This document shows, in pieces, positions 24,522-32,441 of a DNA stretch of 49,967 nucleotides. The position numbers and the translations under genes are program-made. Position 1 is the first letter of the stretch, and every line of letters starts with the position of its first letter. This DNA is from an uncultured Bacteroidota bacterium (lineage in GTDB: Bacteria; Bacteroidota; Bacteroidia; Chitinophagales; Chitinophagaceae), in contig CAINWZ010000011.1 in assembly GCA_903854725.1 (NCBI GenBank), forward strand, positions 1 through 49,967, given 5' to 3'. The notes under the pieces are model-generated. The model searched no databases. It was not told the origin of the DNA and worked only from the letters and a program-made list of their open reading frames with translations.

Positions 24522-25274
24522 ATGGGACGTTTACAAAATAAAGTAGTCATCATTACAGGTGCTGCAGGTGGAATGGGAGCTACTGAAGCAAAATTATTTT
24601 CCCAAGAAGGGGCCAAAGTAATTGCTACTGATATTCAAATTGAAAAATTAGAAGCCTGGGTAACTATTGCTAAAAAAGAGGGGTTAACAATTAATTCCAT
24701 CAAACATAATGTAACTAGCGAAGGCGATTGGAAGGATGTAGTTGAACTTGCTATTAAATTATATGGTAGATTAGATGTGCTAATTAATAATGCTGGTGTA
24801 TATCCGGGTTATGTCGATTGCGAGAACACAAGTATTGATCTTTGGGGTAAAGTCATATCCATTAATTTAACTGGTCCCTTTTTAGGTTGCAAAATTTGTA
24901 TTCCTCATTTAAGAAATGCGGGTGGCGGATCTATTGTTAATATTGCTTCCATTGCAGGATTGGTGGGAGGGAATGGCGCCGCTTATTCTGCTTCTAAAGG
25001 AGGGTTACGGTTACTTTCAATGGATTTAGCTGTTTCATTGGCTAAAGATAAAATTCGTGTTAACACAATTTGTCCAGGGGGTGTTTTAACACCAATGACT
25101 GAAGCATTGATGCAAGCGCCGGGCATGACAGATATGATAAAGACTATGTCTCCTCAAGGCCGTATGGCCGATCCTTTGGAAATTGCAATGGGGGCTTTGT
25201 ATTTAGCATCAGATGAATCTTCCTTTGTTACTGGGGTTGATTTAGCCATCGATGGAGGATCTGTCGCTAGATAG
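24522..25274 (+). CDS. SDR-family oxidoreductase
   Basis: The 250-residue protein is a classical short-chain dehydrogenase. T-G-A-A-G-G-M-G (12-19) binds the cofactor, with D37 in A-T-D-I suggesting NAD preference. N-N-A-G-V (about 88-92), S-I-A-G near 141, Y-S-A-S-K (Y154-x3-K158 by the classical layout) and P-G-G-V-x-T-P-M follow. It ends in V-D-G-G, as in glucose 1-dehydrogenase and 3-alpha/20-beta-hydroxysteroid dehydrogenase types. The substrate is unknown. It lies 55 bp before the HGSNAT-like gene. Confidence 0.88.
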   Translation: MGRLQNKVVIITGAAGGMGATEAKLFSQEGAKVIATDIQIEKLEAWVTIAKKEGLTINSIKHNVTSEGDWKDVVELAIKLYGRLDVLINNAGVYPGYVDCENTSIDLWGKVISINLTGPFLGCKICIPHLRNAGGGSIVNIASIAGLVGGNGAAYSASKGGLRLLSMDLAVSLAKDKIRVNTICPGGVLTPMTEALMQAPGMTDMIKTMSPQGRMADPLEIAMGALYLASDESSFVTGVDLAIDGGSVAR

Positions 25275-25329
25275 CAATTAATTTCGCTATTTTTAAATAT
25301 GGTTTTTAAAATAATTTAAAGATAGTAAT

Positions 25330-26424
25330 ATGAAAAGATTGCAATCACTTGATTTTATGCGTGGCCTTATTATGGTGTTGTTAGCACTAGAAAGCACAGG
25401 CCTTTATGAGCATTTTTTTAAGGCTACAGAAAATACGGCAGTAAATAAATTTTTCTTACAATTTTTTCATCATCCTTGGAATGGTTTACGCTTTTGGGAT
25501 TTAATACAACCTGGCTTTATGTTTATGGCAGGAGTGGCCATGGCGTATTCTTTACATCAACAAAAACAAGATGGAGTTACATGGAATAATTCCTTTCTTA
25601 AAATTTTTAAACGAAGTGGGTGGTTATTTTTTTGGGGGGTGTTAGATTATGCAGTTCGACCAAAAGGTTTGTCATTTGAATTATGGGACGTATTAACACA
25701 ATTATCTTTTACAACCTTAGTTGCATTTCTAATTTTTGAATGGAGTGCTTTATTTCAAATTTTATTTGCTATTGGTTTATTGCTTTTGACAGAGTGTTTA
25801 TATAGGTTTACGCATGTTGTTGGTTTTGATCAGCCCTTTGTAGACCAATTCAATTTTGGAAATTTTATGGACACGGTTCTGATGCATAAAATAAATGCAG
25901 ATGGTTGGGTGGCTATTAATTGTATCCCTACTGCCGTGCATACTATTGCAGGCGCCTTGGCAGGGAAACTATTTTTACAATCAGGCCATAAAGGCGATAT
26001 GAATAAGATTAAAACAATAGTACTGTTTGCTTTGTCTTGTTTAGTAGTAGGGTATGGGTTTGATTATTTGGGGATAACACCTATTATTAAAAGAATTGCA
26101 ACTAGTTCTTTTACCTTGGCATCATTGGGATGGTGTTTGATTGGCCTAGCCATTTGTTACTGGTGGATAGATATACTCAATCACAGAAAGTATCTTTTAT
26201 TTTTCACCATCGTAGGAATGAACTCGCTTTTTATTTATTTATTCTTTGAAATTGTTGGCGCACGCTGGTTTAATGGATATATGACTCAAATTAGCAGCGG
26301 GCTCTTAAATTTGATACAACTCCCTCAATTCCTAGTTCAAACACTTTCATCTCTATCAATTTTTGTCGTGGAATGGAGCATCTGTTATTTCTTATATAGG
26401 AAGAAAATATTTTTTAAAATATAA
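25330..26424 (+). CDS. HGSNAT-like (DUF5009/DUF1624-type) membrane acyltransferase
   Basis: The 364-residue protein opens R-L-Q-S-L-D-F-M-R-G-L, the signature of heparan-alpha-glucosaminide N-acetyltransferase-like and acyltransferase 3-like membrane proteins. H-H-P-W-N-G-L-R-F-W-D-L-I-Q-P-G-F-M-F-M-A-G (about 46-67) holds the conserved aspartate and histidine. About ten transmembrane helices follow. The relatives probably move acetyl groups from cytosolic acetyl-CoA to sugars across the membrane. The gene is intact and slightly shorter than the human enzyme's membrane core. Confidence 0.85.
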   Translation: MKRLQSLDFMRGLIMVLLALESTGLYEHFFKATENTAVNKFFLQFFHHPWNGLRFWDLIQPGFMFMAGVAMAYSLHQQKQDGVTWNNSFLKIFKRSGWLFFWGVLDYAVRPKGLSFELWDVLTQLSFTTLVAFLIFEWSALFQILFAIGLLLLTECLYRFTHVVGFDQPFVDQFNFGNFMDTVLMHKINADGWVAINCIPTAVHTIAGALAGKLFLQSGHKGDMNKIKTIVLFALSCLVVGYGFDYLGITPIIKRIATSSFTLASLGWCLIGLAICYWWIDILNHRKYLLFFTIVGMNSLFIYLFFEIVGARWFNGYMTQISSGLLNLIQLPQFLVQTLSSLSIFVVEWSICYFLYRKKIFFKI

Positions 26425-26540
26425 ATCAAATTATTTGCCTGCCATTCATCCATTTTTTAGTTAATAGTAGACCCTAAACGCTAATTTTATACTATTGAAA
26501 TTAGTTGCTAATTTTTTTAAGTGAATCTAAGCTAGATTAT

Positions 26541-29015
26541 ATGCGTATCCCCTTGAAATATTTTTGTTTTATTTTTATCTTCTTTGTTGTAAAACCTACA
26601 AATGCACAAACTAATATTGAAAATACCGATAGTCTTGCAGGCAGATTTATAAGTGATTTAAGGGCATCCACCACAGAAAAATTATTTGTTCAAACAAATA
26701 AAAATATTTTTGCGGCAGGGGAAGAACTTTGGTTTAAAGCTTGGATAGTAAATTCTTTATCACATAAATATTTTTCGCACAGTAAAACTTTATTTGTTGA
26801 TGTAGTTAATGAAAAAGATAGTGCTGTCTCACAATTATTATTAAATATTCCTAGTGAAAAAACAGAAGGTCGTATTAAATTATCAGACTCGTTAAGAGAA
26901 GGATTTTATTGGATGCGATTATATACTGCCACCATTCAAAAATATGATACCAATTCTATTTTTGTAGTGCCTATTTATGTTGTTAGTAAACTACATCCGT
27001 CTAACTTGGAATTTATAACTGAACCGGTAAAGGAAATTAAAACAAGTAATCAACTACCTCGTTTACAATTTTTTCCTGAAGGAGGAGAGATTATTGCTGG
27101 TACTAATTCGACAATTGCTATCAAGGCTGTAGATGAGTTTGGTGCGCCAGTGAAAGTAGAAGGGTATATCAATGATAATATAGATACTTCGGCTTTAACT
27201 TGGTTTACAACAGATAGCGTAACAGGACTAGGCAAAGTTGTTTTCTTTGTATCTAAAAGTAAAAATTATGCAGCTAATTTCAAATGGAGAAATCAAACAT
27301 TTAAATCACTTTTACCTTTTGTTAATCATTATGGCAGTCAAATAGCTATTAAAGATCAAACACCTACTACTATTAAATTAGTTGTTTCACAAGGCGATTC
27401 TTTATATAAAAAAGGCAAACAGTCCTATATATTAGGCTTCAGCAGAGATAGTCTTTGTTTTGCAAGTGTGGGAGTTGATATGTATGAACTTTCTATTCCT
27501 AAATCTAATTTTCCTGCAGGAATTTCTACATTTTTATTGTTTAATGAAGCACAAGAAGTAGTAAGCGAAAGAACAGTATTTATCACGAAACCTAAAGAAG
27601 AGTTATTTATCACCACAGATAAAGAAAATTATTTACCTAGAGAGAAAGTGATTTTAACTTTGTACAAAGGTGACTCTGTATTACATCCTAATTTTACAGC
27701 GCTTTCCGTTGCTGTTACTGATGATAATACAGTGAAAGAACCCAGTGATCTTAATAATGTAGCAAATAATACTTCATTGTTTGAACCTTTTCAAATATAT
27801 GAGGACCTTGCATTATTGACTGCACCCATGATTTTTAAAGGTAAAAATTATAGCAAAGAGTCATTAGCTAATAAAATAGTTATTAAACAATCAGCGCTTC
27901 CAGTTGATACGCTTTTTTCAAATATCAAAGGCCGTATTCTTAATAGAAAAAAAATAGCTGTCGCAAATCGGGTAGTGACTTTATATACTAATAAAAGATT
28001 TTATCTTTTTGATACAGATACTACCAATGCAAAAGGAGAATTTGAATTTAAAGTGCCCCCTTATTTAGACAGTGTTGCTTTTACTTTACAAGTTTCTAAC
28101 TTAAAGGGAAGTAAGATGGATGAAAAGATAATCATCGATGTCAATTCTCCTTTTCCAAAATTTCCAACGCCCATTTCTTTAAAAAAGAAATTTAGTATTG
28201 AAGATAAAGACCTAGTTACTAATTTACGCAATACTGATGTGAAGGATATTTACATGGGAACGGGTAAAGAATGGTTGAAATCCGTTTTTGTTAAATCTAG
28301 TATTAAGGCGAATAGTTACAATACAAGTAAAAGAATAAGTCTTTTCTCTCGCATAATCACTGGAGAAGCCATTCAGCAAATGAACCCAACTGATGCAAGT
28401 ACTGCGATGTTAATGATTCCAGGTCTCCACATGAGGGGTGGCTATTTAACCTTAGGAGGTGTTACTTCATTTACTATAAGTGCTAAAGACGAACCTTTAC
28501 TGATTGTGGATGGTGTAATGGTAGGCGGTGGCAATGGTCCGCAATCAGATACTAATGAAGGCATGTTTATGGGCTTTCAAGGTAGTCCTGTAATGGCAGA
28601 AATGTCAAAAATATCTCCTGATATTATAGATTTTGTAGAAGTTTTAAAAGGCCCTGAAGCAGCTTTTTATGGTTCAAGATCTAGCAATGGAGTTATTCTC
28701 ATTAATACCCAAAGAAAGTCGAATTTCAGAAACCATTTTGAACAATATGGCACTTTAGAGTACTATCCTAACTCATATTATTTAGCCCCTTTATTTAATA
28801 TGCCAGACTATTCCAATCTAGATATTAAAAAAGCTTCCTTCAAGGATAGTAGGTCTACCCTATATTGGAATGGTCATGTATATACTAGTCCTTCAGGTAA
28901 GGCGAAACTTGAATTTTATACAGGAGATCTAAGTACTACCTATACAATCTCGGTTACCGGTATAACGGCAAGCGGGGAAATCATTCAGAAAAAAGCAAGT
29001 ATAAAGAGAAATTAA
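26541..29015 (+). CDS. secreted MG2 / TonB-plug domain protein
   Basis: The open frame begins at a TTG at 26505, but the ATG at 26541 begins a textbook signal peptide (M-R-I-P-L-K-Y-F-C-F then I/F-rich, ending T-N-A-Q), giving 824 residues. The N-terminal part has a macroglobulin MG2-like strand set (L-F-V-Q-T-N-K-N-I-F-A-A-G-E-E-L-W-F-K-A-W). A carboxypeptidase-regulatory-like module lies near 470-540 (I-K-G-R-I-L-N-R-K). Near 610-700 is a TonB receptor plug with L-L-I-V-D-G-V-M-V-G-G-G and V-L-K-G-P-E-A-A-F-Y-G-S-R-S-S-N-G-V. Only about 90 residues follow, so there is no 22-strand barrel. It may sit at the cell surface with a partner. Its last four bases overlap the convergent ric gene. Confidence 0.85.
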   Translation: MRIPLKYFCFIFIFFVVKPTNAQTNIENTDSLAGRFISDLRASTTEKLFVQTNKNIFAAGEELWFKAWIVNSLSHKYFSHSKTLFVDVVNEKDSAVSQLLLNIPSEKTEGRIKLSDSLREGFYWMRLYTATIQKYDTNSIFVVPIYVVSKLHPSNLEFITEPVKEIKTSNQLPRLQFFPEGGEIIAGTNSTIAIKAVDEFGAPVKVEGYINDNIDTSALTWFTTDSVTGLGKVVFFVSKSKNYAANFKWRNQTFKSLLPFVNHYGSQIAIKDQTPTTIKLVVSQGDSLYKKGKQSYILGFSRDSLCFASVGVDMYELSIPKSNFPAGISTFLLFNEAQEVVSERTVFITKPKEELFITTDKENYLPREKVILTLYKGDSVLHPNFTALSVAVTDDNTVKEPSDLNNVANNTSLFEPFQIYEDLALLTAPMIFKGKNYSKESLANKIVIKQSALPVDTLFSNIKGRILNRKKIAVANRVVTLYTNKRFYLFDTDTTNAKGEFEFKVPPYLDSVAFTLQVSNLKGSKMDEKIIIDVNSPFPKFPTPISLKKKFSIEDKDLVTNLRNTDVKDIYMGTGKEWLKSVFVKSSIKANSYNTSKRISLFSRIITGEAIQQMNPTDASTAMLMIPGLHMRGGYLTLGGVTSFTISAKDEPLLIVDGVMVGGGNGPQSDTNEGMFMGFQGSPVMAEMSKISPDIIDFVEVLKGPEAAFYGSRSSNGVILINTQRKSNFRNHFEQYGTLEYYPNSYYLAPLFNMPDYSNLDIKKASFKDSRSTLYWNGHVYTSPSGKAKLEFYTGDLSTTYTISVTGITASGEIIQKKASIKRN

Positions 29016-29722
29016 TTTTTCATCTGAATTTTAGCCATAGGAAATAAAATATTATTTTCAAGGTGAACATGCTGATGCAGGTCTTCTTCAAATGCCTTTA
29101 ATTCATCTAAGCATACACGATGCGTAGTGCAAGCTGTTTCGGGTGCTTTATAATGATTTGTAATTCTTCTTATTTCAAATAATAAATCACCTGCTTTTTC
29201 ATGTTCAATTTCCATTACATTGATTGGGCCGTCAATAAAACCAATTACTTTTTGAGAGGCAATCGCATGCTCATCAGTGCCAAAAATTATTTTTATTCTA
29301 GGAAATAATATTTGTTCTTCCTTTTGCATATGGGGTATTAGTTCATCGGTAACAGCATTAAATAATGCTAAAACTTTTTCCATATGCGGGTATCTTTCAC
29401 CATGCTTTGCAACTACTTTCCCAATATGATTTAATATAGTAGGGATTGCATTTTTAACATAAAAATGGTGATGAATCAAAATATAGGAAATTAATTGATC
29501 TGCAGACATTTCATTAAATGGCATTTGTGCTTTAATGGGTACGCCAGCTTCATTTATTTCTGCTAAAATTGTTTCTAATGATAAATCATTTTCTATACAG
29601 GCTTCTTTCAAAGTTTTTTTTCCACGACAACAAAAATCTAAACTGTATTTTTCTAAAACAGGAATAAATTCAAAATGTTCTAATGCAATACTTTTTAAAG
29701 TTGCCTCTCCTAGGTTTTTCAT
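29012..29722 (-). CDS. ric: iron-sulfur cluster repair di-iron protein (Ric/ScdA/YtfE)
   Basis: The 236-residue protein repairs Fe-S clusters damaged by nitric oxide or peroxide. The N-terminal ScdA_N domain holds the paired cysteines in S-L-D-F-C-C-R-G-K-K-T (about 27-37). The hemerythrin-like four-helix domain supplies His and Glu ligands of the di-iron site: H-H-H-F-Y near 85, H-M-Q-K-E-E near 135, H-E-K-A near 177 and H-V-H-L-E-N near 222. It lies 30 bp downstream of a histidine-rich membrane protein and would be transcribed with it from the promoter at 30996-31039. Proximity to the nos operon fits a role in coping with NO. Confidence 0.93.
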   Translation of the reverse strand: MKNLGEATLKSIALEHFEFIPVLEKYSLDFCCRGKKTLKEACIENDLSLETILAEINEAGVPIKAQMPFNEMSADQLISYILIHHHFYVKNAIPTILNHIGKVVAKHGERYPHMEKVLALFNAVTDELIPHMQKEEQILFPRIKIIFGTDEHAIASQKVIGFIDGPINVMEIEHEKAGDLLFEIRRITNHYKAPETACTTHRVCLDELKAFEEDLHQHVHLENNILFPMAKIQMKN

Positions 29723-29752
29723 ATTTATATATTTATGTAAAATTGAATGTAT

Positions 29753-30979
29753 TTAATTTTTACTTTTATGATTGTACTCATTTTGTATATTTATTAATAC
29801 CAATCCCATAAACATGACTATTGCTACTACAAATAAACTCTCATTGATAAAGGGGATACCTATATAATTCATGGCCTCAATACCTTGCACTAATAATAGT
29901 AGTTGATTGATAATGATACCAGTTACAAATACTATACTTCCTATTTTAGTGTAATAATTTATTTTAAATAGGTGACTCGCAAGTATATAACCTAACAAAA
30001 ACAAGGAAATAACGCCTAAAAGCATAAGATGGAGGTATCCAATTACAACAGGTCTAAACCCAAATGCCAATTGACTTAAAAAGGGGATGGTTGAAACTAA
30101 TTGTAATAGTAATTTTATACTTAGTGCTATTCCTGCCAAGTACACTAACCACCTCCCATTATGGTGAATCAATGCCTCAAATTGCTTATTGTTTTTATAG
30201 ATAAGCATTAGGAGCATTCCCCATCCCAAACACTGAGCCAAAGCCGCTAGTACAATTATACAATATCCGATGATGGGTATAGGTAACCAAAGAGCCGATA
30301 AATAATAAGCTGGAATACAAGCTATACTAAATAACCAAAAAATAACCTTTAAATTTTTGGCAATACCTTCTATTTTTTCAATTTGATTTATGAAAAGACC
30401 CATACATGCAAAAAAGAACCAGCCATTATATTGAAAATGTAAAAAAGCATACACTGCTAATAAATAATAGTTTTGATTGATACTATTCTTTGCCATTAGA
30501 AAGGATAGTGTGAATGCACCAACAGAAGAGAGTATGTTAAATATAATGCCTGCTTTATACCACCAATAACTTCTCAAATTTTTATTTGTTTTATTAAGTT
30601 CTCTCCAAACTAATATTCCAAAAACATAGGCATTGATAATAGATAGGGTTGAAAAACTAATGGAGTATACTCCATAGCCCGAAATGGCAAAACTAATAAG
30701 CATTCCATAGGCGGTGAGTAAGTTAATTAACAATAAAGGCTTAAATTTTTTAAACAATTTATTTTCATCATTAAAAGAAATGGAATGAATAATTAAAATC
30801 ATAATTGCCTGATTAATCCAGCCAGCAAAAGCAAAATGAGAATGTCCGTGTAGAAGATGTTTTTGATCAATAAATGGTAATGAAAAAGCAATTTTATACC
30901 TTAGAATGACTCCTACAAATGAAACGATAAGTAAATTAATAATTGAAATTTTGAGCCAATTGTGAGAGGGCTTGCCCAT
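29753..30979 (-). CDS. histidine-rich polytopic membrane protein, haem-copper-oxidase-I-like
   Basis: The 408-residue protein has about twelve hydrophobic helices. Conserved-looking histidines sit in or next to helices: H-L-L-H-G-H-S-H-F-A-F-A-G-W near 41-54, F-L-H-F-Q-Y-N-G-W near 186, L-I-H-H-N-G-R-W near 274 and Y-L-H-L-M-L-L-G near 322. This spacing recalls haem-ligating helices of NorB/cytochrome oxidase subunit I and of NnrS. It lacks enough motifs to be called a terminal oxidase or NO reductase. Homologues in Bacteroidota are, from memory, often beside ric. The promoter carries an ATGAC-N4-CGCAT site and a perfect TAACTTTG. A role in NO or haem-copper handling is inferred. Confidence 0.7.
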   Translation of the reverse strand: MGKPSHNWLKISIINLLIVSFVGVILRYKIAFSLPFIDQKHLLHGHSHFAFAGWINQAIMILIIHSISFNDENKLFKKFKPLLLINLLTAYGMLISFAISGYGVYSISFSTLSIINAYVFGILVWRELNKTNKNLRSYWWYKAGIIFNILSSVGAFTLSFLMAKNSINQNYYLLAVYAFLHFQYNGWFFFACMGLFINQIEKIEGIAKNLKVIFWLFSIACIPAYYLSALWLPIPIIGYCIIVLAALAQCLGWGMLLMLIYKNNKQFEALIHHNGRWLVYLAGIALSIKLLLQLVSTIPFLSQLAFGFRPVVIGYLHLMLLGVISLFLLGYILASHLFKINYYTKIGSIVFVTGIIINQLLLLVQGIEAMNYIGIPFINESLFVVAIVMFMGLVLINIQNEYNHKSKN

Positions 30980-30995
30980 AGTGTAATTTTGAAAA

Positions 30996-31039
30996 CAAAG
31001 TTATTTATGCTATTGACTTAATTTTATGCGTTAAGTCAT
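30996..31039 (-). promoter_or_regulatory. Crp/Fnr-type site and -7 element for the membrane protein-ric operon
   Basis: On the minus strand the inverted repeat ATGAC-TTAA-CGCAT occupies 31039-31026 (centre 31032.5). TAACTTTG, a perfect -7 element, occupies 31003-30996. The centre is 29.5 bp upstream of its first T, which places the site near -41.5 of the predicted start (about 30991), 12 nt before the ATG. Confidence 0.65.
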
Positions 31040-31058
31040 AGTGTGCGTTAAATTATAG

Positions 31059-31655
31059 CTAGTAATAGACCTTGCCTCTTTCAATGACTAAATGGCCTTT
31101 ATCGTGCATGATGCGCATAGAACGAATAACTGTTTCGACACGAAGTCCGGTCATGTCTGCAATTTGTTGCCTTGTTAATTTTAACTGATTGCAATTAGTA
31201 CAGAAATTTTTATTCTCTTTCTTTAGGTAGTTCAGTAATGCGGCAATCCTAACTTCCGGCGCATGATAAGCTATTGATTTCAATAGTAAGAATTTAAAAC
31301 GAACTCTTTTGGCCAATAGTTTTGTGAATGCAAAATGAATTTCATTGTTTTCTTTTATAAGTTGTAAAAAAGTATTTTTACGTAATCTAATTAAGACAAC
31401 TTCTTCGTCAGCTATTGCGGAGGCTGCGTATAGGCCATCGTCAAATAGAGGAAGTTCTCCGAAACATTCACCTGGTTCAATCATAGTTTGTATATATTCT
31501 TTACCCTCTTCATTAATATTTACCCATTTAACTATACCTGATACTAATTGATTATAGTAGCTGCATTCTGCACCTTCTGAAAAGATGATTTCGTCTCGCC
31601 CAACTTTTTTATATACAGCCCCCCAGGCTAATAATGTATTTATGTCTATAATCAT
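31059..31655 (-). CDS. Crp/Fnr-family transcription regulator
   Basis: The 198-residue protein has an N-terminal cNMP-binding-like beta barrel (E-C-F-G-E-L-P-L-F at 63-71) and a C-terminal winged helix. The recognition helix reads R-V-E-T-V-I-R-S-M (172-180), with E174 and R178 where FNR has E209 and R213. It lacks the N-terminal cysteine cluster of FNR; a lone C152-x-x-C155 pair sits before the helix-turn-helix, with C31 and C64 further upstream, so Fe-S or NO sensing is open. The gene is divergent from the nos operon, and its own upstream region holds two tandem TGAC-N4-GTCA palindromes. I infer that it senses NO, N2O-related redox state or low oxygen and controls itself, nos, ric and the fasciclin gene. 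Confidence 0.9.
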   Translation of the reverse strand: MIIDINTLLAWGAVYKKVGRDEIIFSEGAECSYYNQLVSGIVKWVNINEEGKEYIQTMIEPGECFGELPLFDDGLYAASAIADEEVVLIRLRKNTFLQLIKENNEIHFAFTKLLAKRVRFKFLLLKSIAYHAPEVRIAALLNYLKKENKNFCTNCNQLKLTRQQIADMTGLRVETVIRSMRIMHDKGHLVIERGKVYY

Positions 31656-31686
31656 TTTATTATATAGTTTTTTTATGATTTAGGTA

Positions 31687-31751
31687 CTAAACTATTTTTT
31701 TATATATAATTAAAACATGACACTTGTCATAAGTTGTATGACAAGTGTCAT
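31687..31751 (-). promoter_or_regulatory. tandem Crp/Fnr-type operators and -7 element of the regulator gene
   Basis: ATGACACTTGTCAT (31717-31730) and ATGACAAGTGTCAT (31738-31751) are each palindromic and are exact reverse complements of each other. Their centres are 21 bp apart, two helical turns. On the minus strand TAGTTTAG (31694-31687, 7/8 of TAnnTTTG) starts 29.5 bp from the proximal centre, giving sites near -41.5 and -62.5. The pair could also fold as a long stem in RNA. Confidence 0.65.
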
Positions 31752-31837
31752 AAAACAACTTTTTCTCACTTAATGTATAGACAATCAATCTTTTAGAATA
31801 CACTATTCACTTTCATTATAGACTATGAATTTGTATT

Positions 31838-31881
31838 ATGAGTGTACGCATAAAAACTATTTTGAAGCTGTTCTAATCTTG
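31838..31881 (+). promoter_or_regulatory. Crp/Fnr-type site and -7 element of the nos operon
   Basis: ATGAG-TGTA-CGCAT (31838-31851, centre 31844.5), flanked by TT and AAAA, lies 29.5 bp upstream of the first T of TAATCTTG (31874-31881, 7/8 of TAnnTTTG). The predicted start is near 31886, about 23 nt before the cytochrome ATG. Confidence 0.6.
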
Positions 31882-31908
31882 TGGATCATTCATTAAAATA
31901 TAATTAAT

Positions 31909-32376
31909 ATGAAAAAAACATTTGCCATCTTGATGGTTTTATCAATTTTATATGCTTGTGGTGGACAACAAACAGTTGCAACCGACGCAGTTACTGCTTC
32001 TGCAAGCGATCCAAATACTAACCCTACTTATGATCCTCAAAGGGGAGAAGGTAAGTTTACAAAAGTAGAAGTTGGAGCTACCATTGATGAAAAATTAGTT
32101 CAAGCTGGTACAAAAGTTTTTGCTGTTAAATGTAGTGCTTGTCATAAACTTACCGGTGAAAAATTAGTAGGACCCGGTTGGAAAGGGGTTACAGAAAGAT
32201 TCAAGCCAGAGTGGATTATGAATTTCGTAACTAATACAGATGCAATGCTAAATAAGGATCCTAAAGCACAAGCACAATTAGAAATTTGTTTAGTGCGTAT
32301 GCCAAATCAAAATGTTACAGATGATGATGCAAGAAATATTTATGAATTCATGCGTAAAAATGATTCAAAAAAATAA
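31909..32376 (+). CDS. nosC: c-type cytochrome lipoprotein, NosC-like electron donor
   Basis: The 155-residue protein has a lipoprotein signal ending L-Y-A-C-G-G (C17), a disordered linker to about residue 60, and one c-type haem site C75-S-A-C78-H79 followed by K-L-T-G-E-K-L-V-G-P-G-W. A later M-P-N-Q-N (about 136) can supply the axial methionine. It is anchored on the periplasmic side and most likely passes electrons from the quinol/cytochrome pool to NosZ. It is the first gene of the nos operon, 65 bp before the nosZ ATG. The symbol follows position and haem type and is not proof of orthology to Wolinella NosC1 or NosC2. Confidence 0.8.
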   Translation: MKKTFAILMVLSILYACGGQQTVATDAVTASASDPNTNPTYDPQRGEGKFTKVEVGATIDEKLVQAGTKVFAVKCSACHKLTGEKLVGPGWKGVTERFKPEWIMNFVTNTDAMLNKDPKAQAQLEICLVRMPNQNVTDDDARNIYEFMRKNDSKK

Positions 32377-32441
32377 TTCTAAAAAAATAACTGATTTCAA
32401 TTTTGGACAAATATATTTTACTCAACTTCAAATATTCATTT

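Noticed and set aside
32403-32441. TTG start adding 13 residues to NosZ
   Set aside because: The extension would bury the lipoprotein signal peptide that begins at the ATG at 32442.
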